Shown piece after piece: positions 1 through 12,944 of a stretch of DNA of 64,000 nt. The stretch is taken from the NCBI GenBank assembly GCA_019096065.1, contig JAGUCH010000006.1:5538001-5602000 (forward strand), in the 5' to 3' direction. The DNA comes from Paracyclopina nana. Lineage: Eukaryota; Arthropoda; Copepoda; Cyclopoida; Cyclopettidae. Position 1 is the stretch's first letter, and each line of letters begins with the position of its first letter. Below the pieces are notes generated by a model, which was not told the origin of the DNA, ran no database searches, and worked only from the letters and a program-made list of their open reading frames with translations. Position numbers and translations under genes: made by a program.

Positions 1-494
1 GCTGATTTTAGTGTGTCACTCCATGTGCAACTCGATCCATCATTACATGGACATACAGCACAAAGGACAAAAAAGCCATTTGATATCAAAATTGGCCAGT
101 GTGCCAAGCCAGGGCCACGTGGGTCATTATGATATTATATGGAAGCACTCTAACAACACCTGCCCAAAAGCCATTGAAGCCAATTTATCATTTTATCAGC
201 CCCAGTTGAGAATTTGATGCCATTCCCTGATTAAAAAGAGAGGTCTATTCATCATCTGCTTTGAAAATGGGTGATGACTCTGCAGTTTGGCTACTGGAAG
301 TGCAACATTGTGTATATGGCTTGAAACATGAGAAAGATCAAGATTATCATCAGCAGGAAATGCATTTTTCGAAAACTAAACATCTGGGTAATATGCATCT
401 TTTTCCATCTCTATTGGAGTGAAGAAGCAAGCTTGAGGAATTGATACTAATCAGATAATTGCTGGAGATCCAAAAGTGGGAGTTTTTAGATAAA
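1..494. other. intergenic, no gene seen
   Basis: AT-rich sequence with only short chance reading frames. I see no splice-flanked open exon, repeat or RNA gene here. Confidence 0.5.
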
Positions 495-893
495 TGCCTT
501 GTTCATGTAAAATGAATGCTTTAAGGTATGGAAAGTATTGTTTTTAGGAAAAGTGAATCTGCTGCTGACTTTCTCAACTAGTTCAGCTTGAGGGTCGAGA
601 AGCGTTTTTATGGGCAAAATTGGTTATTTCATCGCATCGTCATCAACATTGCTATCGCCAAAATGAGCTTTCTTCATATTGCCTAAAAGTAGAAAGTTTA
701 AAATAGTATTTTATTAAGCTGAAAATATTCGTAATGCAGCTGAAGTTTTCATAAACATTGTTTTCTTTCAAATTGGCTTAAGGTGGATTTGTTCATCAGC
801 TATCGCTAAATTGTCATAAGGTCATTTTTCTCCTATACTTTAATTGTTTTTCGCACATTTTCCTAAAGCGTTTGGGGCGTACATGAACAGGGC
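495..893 (+). repeat. foldback element, GCCYTGTTCATGTA family, copy a
   Basis: About 399 bp with imperfect inverted ends: GCCTTGTTCATGTA at the left and its near complement TACATGAACAGGGC at the right. The interior (GTGAATCTGCTGCTGA, GAGGGTCGAGAAGCG) recurs in inverse orientation in the copy at 3544-3959 and more distantly at 11029-11442 and 12672-12915. There is no transposase frame, so this is a non-autonomous MITE-like element. Confidence 0.75.
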
Positions 894-1750
894 ACAAAAT
901 TCACGCCAAGTCTTGGGGCTTATTTTCACAAAGCCACAACTGACTTCGATATTTTTGTAAATACCCTTTAGCATGGATTTTTTCCTACATGGCTCATACT
1001 ACAACTGCGTAAGGAATTTGAAGTGTAGTAGTACATGAACAGGGCATAATTGTGTAGTAAAGTTGACTTCCTGCATTTCTAAGCCAGCGCAACAAAGAAG
1101 AATGGTCCTTATACTTAGTGTAGGGTTAAATGACTGCTTTCCTGTTTTGATCTTGTGTTTCTGCTTGCCAGATGCTCTCTGTTTTATTCAAGTCAATTGT
1201 GTAAAATCATCATTTTCTGGGAGAATTGTTGCAAAAGATCTCATGAAGATGACATTTCGTGCCAGATTGAAATGCTTTCATCAGCTTCTCCTTTAGTGAA
1301 ACTCTAGGCAACAAAGGCAGCAAAAAAGGGTTTTTCAGCAGATTTTGCAACTCTGGCACATGCTCCATCTCGAGATTTCGATCTGAGCTGAATTTGCTGA
1401 AAAACGGGCGAAATTCCAGCTAGCCTTCCTTTTCTGACCGCAGTTTCCACTCTATTGAGCATTTTGGCTATTGTAGGAAAACTAGGGCATATTTCACCAA
1501 TGCCATTATGTCAGAAAATGGGGTCAAACTCTTGAGGTCATCCCACGTGCTTTTACCACATTGTCATGCCACGAAAAAAGAGGCAAAATTTGTCTATAAT
1601 TTGATGCTAGATATTGGATAAATCAAACCATCTGTCAGCAAATACTATATATGAAAAATTGCCTTTTTACCACATGAAAAAAAGCTAAAATCTACGTTTC
1701 GAATCGCAAAACCTAGCTCTGCTGTTGCAGCTTTTTTACAGCTTTCAAAC
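894..1750. other. intergenic, no gene seen
   Basis: AT-rich sequence. The only notable item is another fragment with the GTACATGAACAGGGC end near 1031-1047, probably the edge of a decayed foldback element. No supportable gene. Confidence 0.4.
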
Positions 1751-1753
1751 TAG

Positions 1754-2145
1754 AGGTGGATCCCACAACATTAGGCAGCTAAGCTTAAGCAAAGCAAGGT
1801 AACTTTGATTGCATATTTCTCAGCAACTTCTCAGCTGATTCGAACCAAAATTGGTAGGATTCATCAGAGTTGCCTTATAATTGTTGTTGTCAAATTTAGT
1901 GCAAATCCGAGGCTGCTAAGTGGTACCCAATTTCCCTTTGCTTAACCCAGCTTTGCTTTGCTTAAAACCAATCTTTTGAATGTGACCTCGGATTTGGACT
2001 GAATTAGGCATGAACAATTATAAGGCAACTCTGATGAATCCTACCAATTTTGGTTCGAATCAGTTGAGAGGTTGCTGAGAAATTCGCAATCTAAGTTACT
2101 TTGCTTTTGCTTAAGCTTAGCTGCCTAATGTTGTGGGATCCACCT
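1754..2145 (+). repeat. foldback element, AGGTGGATCC family, copy 1
   Basis: A 392 bp element with long inverted arms starting AGGTGGATCCCACAACATTA and ending with the complement. It is flanked by the 3-bp direct repeat TAG (1751-1753 and 2146-2148). A second copy at 7255-7648 has its own 3-bp repeat (TGT). Three-bp duplications are known for PIF/Harbinger-type elements, but the site sequence is not the usual TWA, so class assignment is open. No coding capacity. Confidence 0.85.
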
Positions 2146-2148
2146 TAG

Positions 2149-3540
2149 GTCATGAAATTGAAAAGTGTACACTTAATAATGGCTGATTTATGCATCACGT
2201 AACATGATCAGCAGTCGTTGTGTAAAAAGATTTTAGCGGTTGGCAACTAAGGAAAAAGTGCATTTTTTAGGGTAGCAACAATTCAGTAAGTTTCTCTGTG
2301 TGTGCTTCGGGGTGAGTTTCTCCCTCTCTTTCAGCTGCTGAGAGAGTTCGTTGAACCCTGTACCACGTGGGTTGCGTACACAATTCGGCGTGTTCCACTT
2401 TTCCCCTTCTCTTTGTTGGACATTCGGTAGAAAGTAGCACAAGTCGCGCGTTTTCCCGCCATTGATGACGCAAAATGACGCCATCCACAGGGATCAACGC
2501 CCTCATTATTATGTACAGCGAGCCAAACCTGGGAAACACACTGGGCGGATTTTTTCTAATATTTATGCTTTGTTTTTTGAATCAAATTGCCATTTGTGTC
2601 AATGTATTATTAGTATGCAGCAATTGTTTGATTTTACAACCTTTCATGCGTTTAATAATGTGTGCTTTTCGCCATATAGACGTCTATATGGGTCGTAAAG
2701 TCCGCGACTGCCATCATTCAGAGATTTTACGAGACTTAACCCGTTTCCTGTTGTTCTGCCATGCCATTCATCTGATTGGAACATGATGTCATTCACTCTG
2801 CTGTTAATTACGCGAAATCGAGCTCCGTGTGTTCAAAATGGGAGGGAGGGAGCGAGCGGTGAAAAATAGGGCAGTGGATTGCATTTTTTAATTGAAAAAA
2901 AGCATAGGTACACACACAGTGCTGACACATGAAATCAACACTGCACTAGGGAATTTAGCATGGTTAATTATCTTCTTCTTCCCCAGTTTTTCTCATGCCT
3001 ATTTAAACTCAGTGAGAAAAAAGAAGAAGATGTCAAGTCCTTGAGGAATTAAATTGAGGGTGAAATCCAAGACCTGTAAATACACACACAAAAAAGAGAC
3101 TTTTTTGCCAGCTGTTGAATTTGGAACTTGCAAAATTCTTTGAGAGGGAACAAGGTGAGTGAACCCAGAATTAACCCTTTTAAAAATAGAAGCAGCAGCT
3201 GCTGTGTCCCGATCTGGAATGCGTTACTTCACCAAGTCAAGCGAATTTTACGATTGTAATAGTACGACAGCAAGTGTATATATGTACTTTTCATGAGAAA
3301 TGTATGGATGATGCACGGTGGGGCGCAAACTCGTAAAAACGGACCCTTTGTTGTGAAAATCAGGCTGGTGTATGTACCCTACGACGTGATAATAAAACCA
3401 GAAGCTCAAATAGAAACCAATTGGGTGACTTTATGAGCTTTTGAGCCACGTAGAAAAAATCCCATGCTAAAGGGATTTATGAAAAATATGGAATTCAATT
3501 GTAGCATTGTGAAAATAAGCCCCAAGCAGTCGTACGAATT
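2149..3540. other. intergenic, no gene seen
   Basis: No gene supported. Overlapping frames of 80-103 codons on both strands near 2233-2786 have no family resemblance and no consistent splice context, and I treat them as chance. Confidence 0.4.
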
Positions 3541-3543
3541 CTA

Positions 3544-3959
3544 AGCCCTGTTCATGTACGCCATAAACTCCTTGGGATAATGCGCGAAAAACACCTTGAG
3601 GAAAGGAGAAAAATGTCATATGACAAGCGCAAAGTCATGTAAAAAAAAATCAGATCAACGCTAACCCAACTTTGATAAAAGTAATCATAATTTTCAAAAT
3701 TAAATATTCTACATCGCGAGTATGTTCAATTTAATTATGAGTTGGTCTTTAACTTTTGGCCAAGCAATATAAAAAAATATAATTTTTGACGTTCGAAATG
3801 TTGACGAAGATACGACAAAATAACCAAATTTGCCCATAAAAACGCGACTCAACCCTCAAGCCCAACAAGTTGAGGAAGTCAGCAAGCAGATTCACTTTTC
3901 CTAAAAACAAATATTATACCTTAAGGCATTCTTAATACATGAACAAGGCTTTTATGCTT
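3544..3959 (-). repeat. foldback element, GCCYTGTTCATGTA family, copy b
   Basis: About 416 bp, starting GCCCTGTTCATGTACGCC and ending CATGAACAAGGC. It is the inverse of the copy at 495-893: the rare segment TGCCCATAAAAACGCGACTC here matches the complement of the interior there. The two copies form a long-range inverted pair with about 2.65 kb between them. Confidence 0.75.
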
Positions 3960-5940
3960 ATAGTCTAAAATGTAGAAACCAAAAAGTGGCTTGTAAAGAG
4001 CTGTAGTTTATGAGAAGTTTAAATCAAGGGGAAGAATGCTGGACTCTTTGCAGCATTTTTAAGGATGTGGGAATTCATTCCTAGATTTGAGCTAGGGTAG
4101 CTAATGGAATTTTATAGCTTGTTTTAAAAGTCCACCACCCAAAAAACTTTTATTGCATATAGAGCAAAATTCTCGTATTTCTTGGGCCACTGCTGCAAAA
4201 ATGACAGCTCGCAGGTCTGTTGCTTTTTTGCAAAGCTGGCATGACAAATGCAAAAAGAAGTGCAAAATATTGTCCATAGTAGAAAAAAGGTGATATTTTT
4301 GGCCTTTAAAAAAAATTGAGATCATCAAGATGATCAATCTGACTGTCATCTCCTAATAATAGTTTCTACAGACTCTTATGTCACAGTAATTGGCCAGTTT
4401 TTGAACAAAGCCATTTAATAACCGTTAACGAAGCATGCAAAAGCCGCCAAGTTCCGGTCAAACGGTCCAATGAAATGTGCACTACTCAAGATGAGCTGTC
4501 ACAATACAAGTTTCTAATTGTAGCTTGGAAATTTAAAAGGAAATGCCTGCAGCCAAAAGTGGATGACATCCCTGGAATTAGAGTTGACATTATTGCTCAG
4601 CACCTTGTCATGCTGGATAATTCCATGAGATTAACCGTTTCATTGCCTCCTATGATTACAGGATGAAAATAGAATGAAACAACCGAATTTCGTCACATGC
4701 AATCCTGCGGATGAAATGCATTGCATGCATAATTTAGGACATTAGAAAAACTCGTTAAAAACAAGGGGCGTGTCAGCTGCAGCTGTCGCGCGCGCGATGA
4801 GAGGCCCGCCGCGCCGGCCAGCCATTTTCTGCGCATTTTACTACATATGAGACTTACATGAACTAGGCTTATGATCATGAGGGCTTTGTCTCTTATCTAA
4901 AAGAGCAATATTTTAGTTGAGCGTCAGTAGATCTAGTGATCGGTTTTCTCCGATTTTCGTTAGGATTTTACTGTCGGCCATAAAAGAGCCGGGTGACACG
5001 TGCTTTCACTGAAATAGTCAAAGATCAGGTTTTTTTACGAGCAGCACCCAGAAATAAATGAGGGTGTGGTTTTGTGGTGCACCCTTTTGCCGTACCACAG
5101 TATGCATCATCCATCTTTTGTCATCAAAAAGAGCTAAAATTGGATCGTAAAATGGCCGGAATACAGGGGAAGAAAACAAACGCTACTTTCCTTCAATATA
5201 TTAAGCTTTGAGTAAATATATCTCTTTATAAATGTGCAGAGGATTTGCAAATTGGAAATCACCGAGCACAAATTTCCTAGCACGAGCGGAGTGAGCGCTG
5301 TAAATTCATGACAACAATTTACTTGCCAAAGCCGAGTTTTCCTGTCTAATAGAGAAAAAATGGCCAAGCTTCAGTTTACCTCAGATGGAATTAGAAAAGA
5401 GATTAAATTCTGATCGACAAATGGCGGACTAAATATTGATTGTTGATCAATATTAACAATTGTTTTCGGCTGCCAGCCATGAAAAGCCAATATTATTCAC
5501 AACTTGAAAATGAAGCCATATGTCAAAAAAAAAATCGCATTTGCTCACTATACTGATCATCATCATCTGATGATTTCTGGCGCACAATGTAGATTAAGGC
5601 GTGACTTGTGCCTCAATTTCACGCCTGATCATCATCAGCAAACTTCGTTGGCACAATAGGCTATCTAATTGATCGCAGTTTATTGTGACAGCACCAAAAT
5701 CACAACTTGTTTACAATTCCAATGGAAAGCTATCGAGAACTTTCAAACGAGCACCAAAGTCAAACAAAACGCTACATTCAAATCCTGTAGTTAATATTTG
5801 AACACTTTTTGGTATGCGCAAATCGTTTAAGAGCCGCGAAGAGATTTGAAGTAGAAGGATCCGAGCGCAACTTTGTAAGTACGAGCAATGTGAGTGCTGT
5901 ATATTCACTCACATTCATTCATGAGCACTTTGTACAAAGG
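3960..5940. other. intergenic, no gene seen
   Basis: No gene supported. A GC-rich island with alternating CG (about 4785-4820) stands out from the AT-rich surroundings, followed by ACATGAACTAGGC near 4857, similar to the end of the TGTTCAT foldback family. Confidence 0.4.
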
Positions 5941-5954
5941 TAAAAAAATATGAA

Positions 5955-6125
5955 TATGAATAAAGCAAAGCTAAAAAAAGCTAAGCACAATTAAAAAACC
6001 TAAGCTAAGCTAATAAAAGCTAAGCAAATCTAAAAAAGCTAATCTAAGCTAAAAAAGCTAATCTAAGCTAAAAAAGCTAAGCAAAGCTAAGAAAAGCTCA
6101 AAAAAGCCAAGTCAACTCTAAAAAA
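5955..6125. repeat. AAGCTAA-type low-complexity tract
   Basis: Degenerate short-period repeat of AGCTAAGC / AGCTAAAAA. The same kind of sequence resumes at about 7660-7830, to the right of the nested transposons, so both pieces were one tract before the insertions. Confidence 0.8.
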
Positions 6126-6150
6126 AGCTTTTAAAAATCCGTTCATTATA

Positions 6151-7253
6151 CAGTCTGTCCCGTAGATTTCTGTACACTTTGAAATCAAAAGTTTGTGTTA
6201 CAAATTCGGGAATTATTAGACACAATGGATATCATTGGAAAGCTTGAATCTTTTGCCATCTTTTTTTGCTTCAATGGATAAAAGAAATTAAAAGTAAAAA
6301 AATGAGAAAACTTAATTTTCCTGAGGTACCCTTAATTTTTCTCCCAAAAAAGCAAATTAGCCAAAATCGGCTATTATCGACCAAATTTTCACTTAAGCTA
6401 ATCCTGGCTATTTTTTTGACATTTTTTCATGAAAAAAAATCTTGCAGCACTGCGCTCATCAGAAAGGTGGATGATTGGAAAGGATATTTTTCAGTAAAAA
6501 AAGACAATAAGGCCACTGCCTACTAAAAAAGTTTCAAAATTAGTGTTTTAAACATCACATCTTTGGGATTTTTTGTTTATGAAGATCAAATGTTTAACCA
6601 ATTTCATGAGAAATTGAATAAATAATTTTTTTGTGAAAGTGACTTTTCATAAAAAAAAAATCAGTGAAAATGGGAGTGAATTTGGAGTAACTATCAATTT
6701 TGTGGTCTAAATCAAAATTTGAATTAATACTTTTTAAAAATCTCAAAACTAAAAAAGATGGCTTAAGTTTCAAGCTTTCCAACAGTATCCATTAGCTTGT
6801 TCTCTTAAAACTCAGTAAGGCAGGCAGTAAGCAAAGCAAGGCACTTTAGAAGCTCATAACTCAGTAAGTACTGAGCCGATTGGAACCAAATTTGGAGGTA
6901 TTCATTAGAGCATATTGAAGAATCCACATGCAAAATTTCATCCGGATCGGAGAACTCTAAGGAGGTGGCTGATTTTTCTCCTTTGCTTAACTGATTTGCC
7001 TTACTTTCAGTAAGGCAGCCTTAGCGTCCTCCGATCTAGATGAAAATTGGCATGAATATTCTTCAATATGTTTTCATAAATTACTCCAATTTTGGTTCCA
7101 ATCGGACGATTAGATACTGAGATATGAGCGCGCAAAGTGCCTTGCTTACCTTATAGAAATGTTTATGAGAACAAGCTATTGTGTCGAGTATTTCCAGAAG
7201 TTTTAACAAAAACTTTTGATTTCAAAGTGTACAGAAATCTACAGGACAGACTG
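6151..7253 (+). mobile_element. Tc1/mariner-like non-autonomous element (nested host)
   Basis: Inverted ends of about 45 bp start CAGTCTGTCCCGTAGATTT; the right arm is the complement with about one mismatch. TA flanks the left end (6149-6150); the right TA is split by a later insertion (T7651-A7652). A CAGT start with a TA target is typical of Tc1/mariner. Further internal arms (6220-6248 versus 6768-6795 and beyond) make it a long foldback. With the nested 382 bp insert and its 2-bp duplication removed it is about 719 bp and has no transposase frame. Confidence 0.8.
6795..7176 (+). repeat. foldback element, GCTTGTTCTCAT family, copy 1 (nested)
   Basis: 382 bp, starting GCTTGTTCTC and ending GAGAACAAGC, flanked by TA on both sides (6793-6794 and 7177-7178). 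It contains the family signature TCAGTAAGGCAGGC and a second internal inverted pair around AGTAAGGC. It sits in the right arm of the mariner-like element. Confidence 0.9.
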
Positions 7254-7254
7254 T

Positions 7255-7648
7255 AGGTGGATCCCACAACATTAGGCAGCTAAGCTTAAGCAAAGGCAAA
7301 GTAACTTTGATTGCGAATTTCTCAGCAACCTCTCTACTGATTCGAACCAAAATTGGTAGGATTCATCAGAGTTGCCTTATAATTGTTCATGCCTAATTCT
7401 GTCCAAATCCGAGGTCACATTCAAAAGATTGGTTTTAAGCAAAGCAAAGCTGGGTTAAGCAAAGGGAAATTGGGTACCACTTAGCAGCCTCGGATTTGCA
7501 CTAAATTTGACAGCAGCAATTATAAGGCAACTCTGATGAATCCTACCAATTTTGGTTCGAATCAGCTGAGAAGTTGCTGAGAAATATGCAATCAAAGTTA
7601 CCTTGCTTTGCTTAAGCTTAGCTGCCTAATATGTTGTGGGATCCACCT
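7255..7648 (+). repeat. foldback element, AGGTGGATCC family, copy 2
   Basis: 394 bp, AGGTGGATCC...GGATCCACCT, with the 3-bp target duplication TGT at 7252-7254 and 7649-7651. It landed exactly across the right boundary of the mariner-like element: the last bases of that element plus the first base of its TA duplication form the TGT target. Confidence 0.9.
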
Positions 7649-7659
7649 TGTATATGAGT

Positions 7660-10600
7660 GGAGCTAAAAAAAGGAAAGCAAAGCAAGAAAGCTAAGCAAA
7701 GCTCATAAAAGCCATGTAAGTGCTCAAGAAAAATCGCTCAATATTTAATATTTTCTGGCTTTTTTTAGCTTTGCCTTGCTTCTGAAGCTTTCCTAAGGCT
7801 TTTGAGCTTTGCTTAGCTTAGCTAGGAGCCACTTATGGTGAACGGCCAGAGGAATAATTTTGCTAGAAATTGGGCTTTGATTTTGTCCATATGTTCTCTT
7901 TCATGAAGGTACGTATAGCAACGGTTTGAGAGAAACGTGAACTGCATTATTTGGGCAAATGTAGTGCGCTGCGCGGTGGAAGGATTTGGAAACGGCGTCC
8001 GAATACGTGATTAAGTGGCAGCCATTGCTGGGTTTTAGAAAACATGCTTGACAGTGAAAAAGTGGACGTCCCCTTTTCCATTGGAAGATTTTCCTACTAC
8101 TGCACAGAAGGGTCACTTCTAACAAAAAAGTCGCATCGTTTTCATTGAAAATTGTGTGAAAAAGGCCATCACTAATTCGGCTCTAGATTGATGCTAATAC
8201 TTCAAAATTGACTTCCTTGATGTTTTTGGGCTACTAAAATGTTATCTTCAGAGATTTTATTTTATCAAACTCAGATTTTGTCAATGAAACTCTATGCCAA
8301 AAGGCTGCAAGAAAATCAGAAAAAAATCATATGTGCCTATAGATCCCTTGGACTTCAGCATTCCTCAAAGATGCTTTCCAAAAAACTTCAGTAGGACACC
8401 TTGGAATAATTTAGTACCCCTGTTGTGTTCATATATCCACATACTTATGAGATTTGGAGGAGTTTTTGCAAACCAAACTTGTGGCTATTTCTATTAAAAT
8501 TGGGGTGTTTTTGATCAATTTAGGCAATTGGATGCCTAAAACCTAATTTATTTACATTTTTCTGGCTTTAGAATAACTTTCCTATGATTTAGAATGGGAT
8601 TTATCGAAGTAATGCCAATTTTTGGCATTCTTGAAGTTACGGTGCATTTTCACATACTTTTCAATGATGCGACTTTTTTATTAGGAGTGACCCTACTGTG
8701 TACTGCTGCAAATCCGCTGCAGCCAGCTGCATGCAGCAACGCATCAAAGTGTTACGAAAATGGGTTTTTCTCCATGCTCTTTTCCTCTAGCACAAAATGG
8801 ATGAGCGGGCCGTTTTTTAGCATCTACTCCGAGCTCGCCTCGATCGTAGATCAAAATTAAGTACTACGCTGCTGCCGCACTGCAATAAAAAATAAGAACG
8901 ATCATTTGTCATAATAATTTAGTGCAGCTGCACTATCACAACCCGTTTATCAAAATACGTGATTACTGATATCCTTTATGGTGTCAAAATGACTCCTTTT
9001 CCCACTTTGTTTACGAATAATTAATTGCTGTTTTGGCAGGAAGTGACACATGAAGGCCAGCAAAAGTTACTTAACAATTACATTTTTAAAAAGCAGTACA
9101 AAGTGTGAGAAAAAAAACACAAATTCTCATTTGGACACTTTTTTCTTGGCTGGATTTTGATTTTATTTTTTTGGCAGTCGATCTTATTTGGCGAGCCCAT
9201 TCGATGGTGAATAGAAAGCTTCCCCTCCTCGATTCCATTTCATTGAACGTGAGTTGAGTCCAATTTGGAGATGAACATTGCATTCAATGCACTTGCACAC
9301 ACATATGTATGTATGTGTGCACCAAATATAGAATATTCGCACAAAGGGGATCACAGATTCGTTCCACGAAAATTGGTCAGAGTGAATTACAAGCACATTT
9401 GCATTACGTCATGCATAGGTGGTTTTTTAAGGATTTCTCCCCAGTGTGGGCTTCGTCAAATGTCCCCCTTTTTCTGATCTATCTGTCCTTTGGCATGATG
9501 ATGACTCATATGTGAGCACGTTATATGATATTTTTGGTAAATGGCGCCATTTTGATGAGATGTAGCCCGATTTCCGTTTATATACTATAACTGTACGTAA
9601 TTATTTGGCTTTCATCGACTCCACCCAAAATTGAGAGGCACAGATTTATTCACATGAAATGGAGATGTCAATGCATAATTGAGGAGAACCTTCTAAAAGT
9701 GGCATTTAATGGCTGCATTATTTCCTTCTCTTTTTCCCCAATGGAAAATTGCTTAGCGCACGTGCCAAGCCCTTTGACACGTAATAAGACTTTTTTTGAT
9801 ACATTCTGATAGTGAAAATGCCTCGAATTTTGAGGTCATTCCACTCTGAGACCAAAAAAATTGAAATCTGCTGAGGCAGCTGCTGAGCTGCCATATTTAT
9901 GGTGGATGATGTCAATTTAAAATATATTATGGCAGTATTTCCACTATTATGGAATATGTCGTGCAACACGCGAGCAGCTTCATTGCTGTTGACGTTAGGT
10001 CAGCGAAATTGCATTTTCCCTCATTATTTATTGTTGTATGGTGGAAAAAATAAATTAACACACATGTGTCATAAAGCCACCCCTTTTCCCACCAGCCTCT
10101 CAGCTGAGCTTGGTGGCAAAAAATGCAACTGCAGCATGTAATGACAAACGCGTCTGGATCCAGTCTGTCTGGAATGTTGCCTTACACACGTAGTATTATA
10201 CATAATACATAGCTTTCTATGTATTATGCAGACGGCGAAGATCTTTTTTCCCCTTCTTGCATTGTTCCACTTTTTCCCCTCCCTTGGGCGAGTCTAGCTA
10301 CTCTAATGTGTCTGTGTTTGTTTTGACACCCTATAAAATGCAGCAAATGCAAACAGCAGCAGCAAAAATAATGTGTAAGCAGCTGAATTGGATGCAAGCA
10401 TATGCACCAAATTCAAAAGCTGCATCTTGCCTCAAAAAACGACTCGTAGCTTGCTCCCGAATTCCATTACGTAATTTATGCAGGTGGATAAAAAACGAGT
10501 GCATTTTATGCCCCCCCAATAAAAAAAACCTTGCACACAACGCAATAATCCAGCCCTGCCATAATAATAAATCCTGAAAAAAACACAAAAAAACCTCCTA

Positions 10601-11025
10601 GCGTCTGATTTCATGTCTAGACTCGGCAATGATAATTATAAACATACATGGTGAAAAATGCACTTTTTTCGGGGAGAAAATAGGGTTGTGCGTTTTTATG
10701 GGTTTTCTAACCTCGATTTTTCGTCAGCTTCAGCTCGTCGTTGTTGGCGGTTTGTCGCGCTGAGCGAAGCTAAAGCTTGTTCGGTCGTTGAACTTTTTAC
10801 CAGAATGCATGCGCGCTACTTTAGCCGCTGCAACGCATGCAGCGGTGCACATGCACCCGACTAAAACGCGCCATGCGCGCGCATTTAGGACAAAAAATCA
10901 GACTTTTGCGCTCCTTGCTCCCATTTCTTGCTATATCAATCATCCGCTTTAAAAAGGGTAATTTTAGAAAGCCCATGCCATCAAATTTGCTTAATTCTCC
11001 CATGGTCTTATAACCTATTTAATTA
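7660..11025. other. intergenic, no gene seen
   Basis: No gene supported. The first 170 bp continue the AAGCTAA tract. The rest is AT-rich with a perfect short inverted repeat at about 10199-10229 (CATAATACATAG and its complement) and a CG-rich patch near 10730-10880. Frames up to 106 codons (10257-10577) lack any recognisable domain. Confidence 0.4.
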
Positions 11026-11028
11026 AAA

Positions 11029-11442
11029 GCCCGGTTCATGTGTACACCATTTAATTAGATATTGGAAAATGCTTTGTAAACACTTTAAGCAAAGGAGATG
11101 CAATGACTTTTGCCAATTACAAGATGAGTGTCCAGCTGATGTAAGAAATCATATCGGCTTAAAGTCAACTTGGATGAAAACACCGAATATTTTTTAAGTT
11201 AGCAAAGTACGCTATTTTTTTCATCATATTAATCAAGCGTATTTTTTGATAACGAGAACTCAAGCTGAAATTAACATGTATGAAAAATTTGATGTCGACA
11301 AGTTGTCAAGCCCATGAAAGCGTTGCTCGGCCTCTAACTAAACTAGTTGAAAGCTACGTCTTGGTGAACCAGCAGCAGATTCTCTTTAACTTCAAACAAT
11401 TTCTTACACACATAAAGCCATTATTTCATGCATGAGCAGGGC
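11029..11442 (+). repeat. foldback element, GCCYTGTTCATGTA family, copy c
   Basis: About 414 bp, beginning GCCCGGTTCATGTG and ending CATGAGCAGGGC, with the family interior (CAGCAGATTCTCTTTAAC, TCGGCCTCTAACTAAACTAG) recognisable but diverged from the copies at 495-893 and 3544-3959. Confidence 0.6.
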
Positions 11443-12670
11443 TGCATAAGAGTGCATGCGTCTGCGTAAAAAAGGGTTGAATTAAGCCCCACCCTCCATC
11501 TTTATACAGCTCTGGCACCAGCGCATTTGACGACCCCCCTTGGGGCCACCACCAAATTAATGAGGACCTCTTTGTCGTCGTTTTCCCACCCTATTTCAAA
11601 ACCTTTTCATGAACTGCAACTGCAGCCTCACAAAAAGTGACAAAAAAAATAGTTGTTATTTTTTAAGCTAAAAAATCCTGATCCTATGATTTTTTTTCTG
11701 ATCAGTTTAGAGGAGCAGAAAAAGGCAGGTGGAAATTAAGTTAAAAAACGCACTGTAAACTGATTTTTCCCCTCAGGTTGTTGATGCACCGACCGAGGTA
11801 CGTGAGCAGTATATAGCTGTGATGCTCATTGTTCACCCGTTTGGCTTCTTTTTCAAGTGCATTGAACTGCATCGAGAGGCCGATGACTCCGACGTCGTCT
11901 GTTTAGGCAAGGCTTTCAATTAGGATTCTTCTCACCATTTTTCCCCCAGACAAATTGGAGGCCAAAAATTCATTAATTTTCCTCTTCGCCCTCTTTTTCC
12001 CCATTTTTAGTGAGTGATTGGCGAGGTGCAAGTTTTGCACTCACTCGTTACAAAAAGTAACGAGTGAGAGATTTCAGCACGTAGTACCTCGTTAATTCAA
12101 AATGAAGGATACTATGCAGCCATTTTCTCCCCAATTTGATCATGTGCAATTTATGGTGGGCAGATGAGGAGGGGCGTTTTTCTGCCTTGTTTTAAAAGTC
12201 TGCTGCTGCTATGACTTCATTCTTTGTTTTCACACTGCAGCTGCATAGAAGATCATGTATCTTTTGTCAAAAACGAGGCTATATAGGCTGCATTCACTAC
12301 TACTACGTAAGTAGGGATTAAAATGCTGAAGTCAGCATCGGCTGGACTTTTAAAGTTCTCCAATATAGGGCCATATTCAGCCAGCTACTTTACTAGTTTA
12401 GCTAATAAAGGCTTTTTCCACTTGAAACAATTTTGAGTGGCTCTTCAAAGGACGTTGGCCTGACTGTAAACGGATCAGCTCGAGAAGAGCCAACTTCTGC
12501 ACTTCTTTCTGTGCCAAAAAGATAAAATATGCCATAAAAATAGCTTGGAGAGTTCCAACATGGCTGTCAATGTCTAGACCATATTGGCACACTAACTTGA
12601 AGATTGTTATAAATAGGCTGTAATTAAGGTATGCTTTCTCTTTTCGAAGAAACAAGGAAGTGCATTTACG
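11443..12670. other. intergenic, no gene seen
   Basis: No gene supported. A short inverted pair around CACTCACTCGTTAC / GTAACGAGTGAG lies at about 12038-12068. Confidence 0.4.
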
Positions 12671-12671
12671 G

Positions 12672-12915
12672 GCCCTGCTCATTTACAGCTTTATGGCTTT
12701 GGGTCTGGAAAAAATTGTTTTTATCCGAAGTGAATCTGCTGCTGATTGGCCAAGATGTAGCTTGCAACTAGTTGAGCTGGAGGTCGAGCAACGCTTTTTT
12801 GGGCAAATTTACCCATTTTCCGACGTTGTTAATCAACGCTTAAAATTAAAAACATTCTTTAAACCTTTTTAGTTTAAAGTTGTGTATTTCTTCAATGAGT
12901 CGGTCTTACATGAAC
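12672..12915 (-). repeat. foldback element, GCCYTGTTCATGTA family, partial copy d
   Basis: Begins GGCCCTGCTCATTTAC and carries the internal signature GTGAATCTGCTGCTGATTGG and GGAGGTCGAGCAACGC shared with the copy at 495-893. The opposite end is reduced to TACATGAAC before the larger transposon at 12945 begins. Confidence 0.55.
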
Positions 12916-12944
12916 TTATTTACAAAAAGTGCGTTTTCTCGTAA

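Noticed and set aside
10257-10577. 106-codon plus frame
   Set aside because: Opposed by two minus frames, no family resemblance, no splice support.
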